DNA of 64,000 nt from Nothopassalora personata (Eukaryota; Ascomycota; Dothideomycetes; Mycosphaerellales; Mycosphaerellaceae): the NCBI GenBank assembly GCA_033816765.1, contig CM066290.1, positions 558,001-622,000 of the forward strand. The letters run 5' to 3'. The notes beneath the pieces are model-generated. The model did not search any database. It was not told the DNA's origin and saw only the letters and a list, made by a program, of their open reading frames with translations. Both the position numbers and the translations under genes were made by a program. Shown in pieces: positions 63,067 to 64,000 of the stretch. Positions within the stretch are counted from its first letter, which is position 1. Each line of letters starts with the position of its first letter.

Positions 63067-64000
63067 TCATGCCTTCACAACATCAAAGCCCTTTAAGTCA
63101 GGCAGCACACTCCTGATCTCCTGGTGGTAATTGTACTCGCCACCGGGGTAGTTGGTTTGCTCGAACGCCTTCTTGGGATCGCTGCCGCCCATGTAACTTC
63201 ATCATATCAGTGATGTGCGCGAATGGCCACACTCAGCAGTGACAGACACCTACGTTGACTTTGTGGTCGGGAACAGCGATGCATCGCTCAGCTCGTTGAT
63301 CTTGCGTTTCCACTCCTTGCTGGCTGCTTCGGTCGGGTTGATGTATTTGATATTCTCACGCTCGCACTTCTTGATGACGTCCGTGATCCAGCGACCCTGC
63401 GCCGCGTAAGTGATCAAAGCATGATCTCATGGAATACGCGAACACATACCTGGATCTCGACCGAAGTTGGACCGTTCGACAGCAATGTAGGACCCTTGGG
63501 GTGGCGGGCGGGTCAGCACATGAACGTCAGTTGACTAGTGGGGATGACCTACCTGTGGGCCATAAAGGTGGAACATCTGTGAGAAGGAAAAACACAGGTC
63601 AGCATATCAACGTCAGACCACTCCAGGGAGCCCACTTACGTTGGGATAGCCTGACACGGTCGTGCCCAGATATGTGTAAGCAGCCTTCTTCCATTGCTTC
63701 TCGAGCGTCTCCCCGTTCAGCGCCGTGAGCCCCATTGCGGTCATTCCGCCGGTGACAACGTCGAATCCCGTTGCAATGCAGATGACATCGAAGTCGTGCT
63801 GCGTGCCGTCTCGAAGTTTGATACCATTCTCGTTGAACTCCTGGATCGGGTTCTGCTTGATATCCACAACATCGACGTTGGGCCTATTAAACTGCTCGAA
63901 GTAGGCATACTCGAGGCATGGGCGCTTGACTCCCCATGGATGCGGTGGTTCCTTGGGCACCAGGACATCGCGCTTGCGGGGGTCCTTGACTCTAACGGCC
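63067..64000 (-). CDS. Baeyer-Villiger-type flavin monooxygenase, C-terminal part
   Basis: Partial: runs off the right edge. Exons: 64,000-63,640; 63,577-63,554; 63,494-63,450; 63,396-63,254; 63,196-63,067, with introns of 53-62 nt. Sequence: VPKEPPHPWGVKRPCLEYAYFEQF, VDVVDIKQNPIQEFNENGI, HDFDVICIATGFDVVTGG (the ATGxD-type hinge of this class), MFHLYGPQ, GPTLLSNGPTSVEIQ, GRWITDVIKKCERENIKYI, YMGGSDPKKAFEQTNYPGG and PDLKGFDVVKA. These enzymes use FAD and NADPH to insert oxygen next to ketones or oxidise heteroatoms. Several very small exons (24 and 45 nt) are supported by phase and family conservation. The FAD-binding GxGxxG N-terminus lies outside the window. Confidence 0.88.

Overview
The window is nuclear DNA of a filamentous ascomycete (Pezizomycotina), most likely a dothideomycete. 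Reasons: short introns of about 48-80 nt with GTRNGT donors and CTRAY-like branch sites; intron-bearing tRNA genes; HET-domain, DUF2235, btgC, ECM14-type and DUF8032 genes; Tc1/mariner-type elements; and single genes on alternating strands with no operons. The class-level placement is inference from gene content. No organelle, viral, CRISPR or rRNA sequence was seen.

Layout. 0-9.3 kb: an ECM14-type pseudo-carboxypeptidase, an unknown 406-aa protein, a leucine-rich-repeat protein and a bZIP factor. 10.7-22.2 kb is a degenerating accessory block: a frameshifted cupin gene, a HET gene, an aldo/keto reductase gene split by a 2.45-kb TA-flanked transposon, a small SRPBCC-like protein and a broken second HET gene. 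23-25.8 kb is core housekeeping: NIP7 and NOC3, both for 60S ribosome assembly, share a 177-bp divergent promoter. 25.9-27.5 kb: two facing tRNA-Thr(CGT)-like genes, one with a 130-nt intron, then a broken monocarboxylate-type MFS transporter. 28.8-35.3 kb: amino-acid permease, 2OG-Fe(II) oxygenase, EF-hand protein and a decayed DUF2235 hydrolase. About 36.6-42.8 kb has no gene I can support. 42.8-49.6 kb: a large Q-rich DUF8032-type regulator and a GH17 glucanase (btgC type). 50.5-51.05 kb: a MITE-like element. 51.8-57.4 kb: a GAF/hybrid histidine kinase and a MAPEG protein. 57.4-64 kb: an SDR fragment, two fungal transcription-factor-like proteins without a visible zinc cluster, an AT-rich relic, and the 3' end of a Baeyer-Villiger-type flavin monooxygenase that runs off the right edge.

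The most unusual items are the 14,994-17,441 transposon and the 25,922-26,124 tRNA. The transposon has TIRs of about 170 bp. An ORF starts just inside each TIR: a transposase reduced to its DNA-binding half on one side, and an unrelated 540-aa acidic, Cys-rich protein on the other. The tRNA has a complete bulge-helix-bulge around a very long intron but non-canonical D and T loops. At least five host genes are pseudogenes, so the window mixes conserved housekeeping islands with decaying accessory DNA.

Splice sites were deduced by hand from GT..AG signals, reading phase and family conservation; no transcript or database evidence was available.
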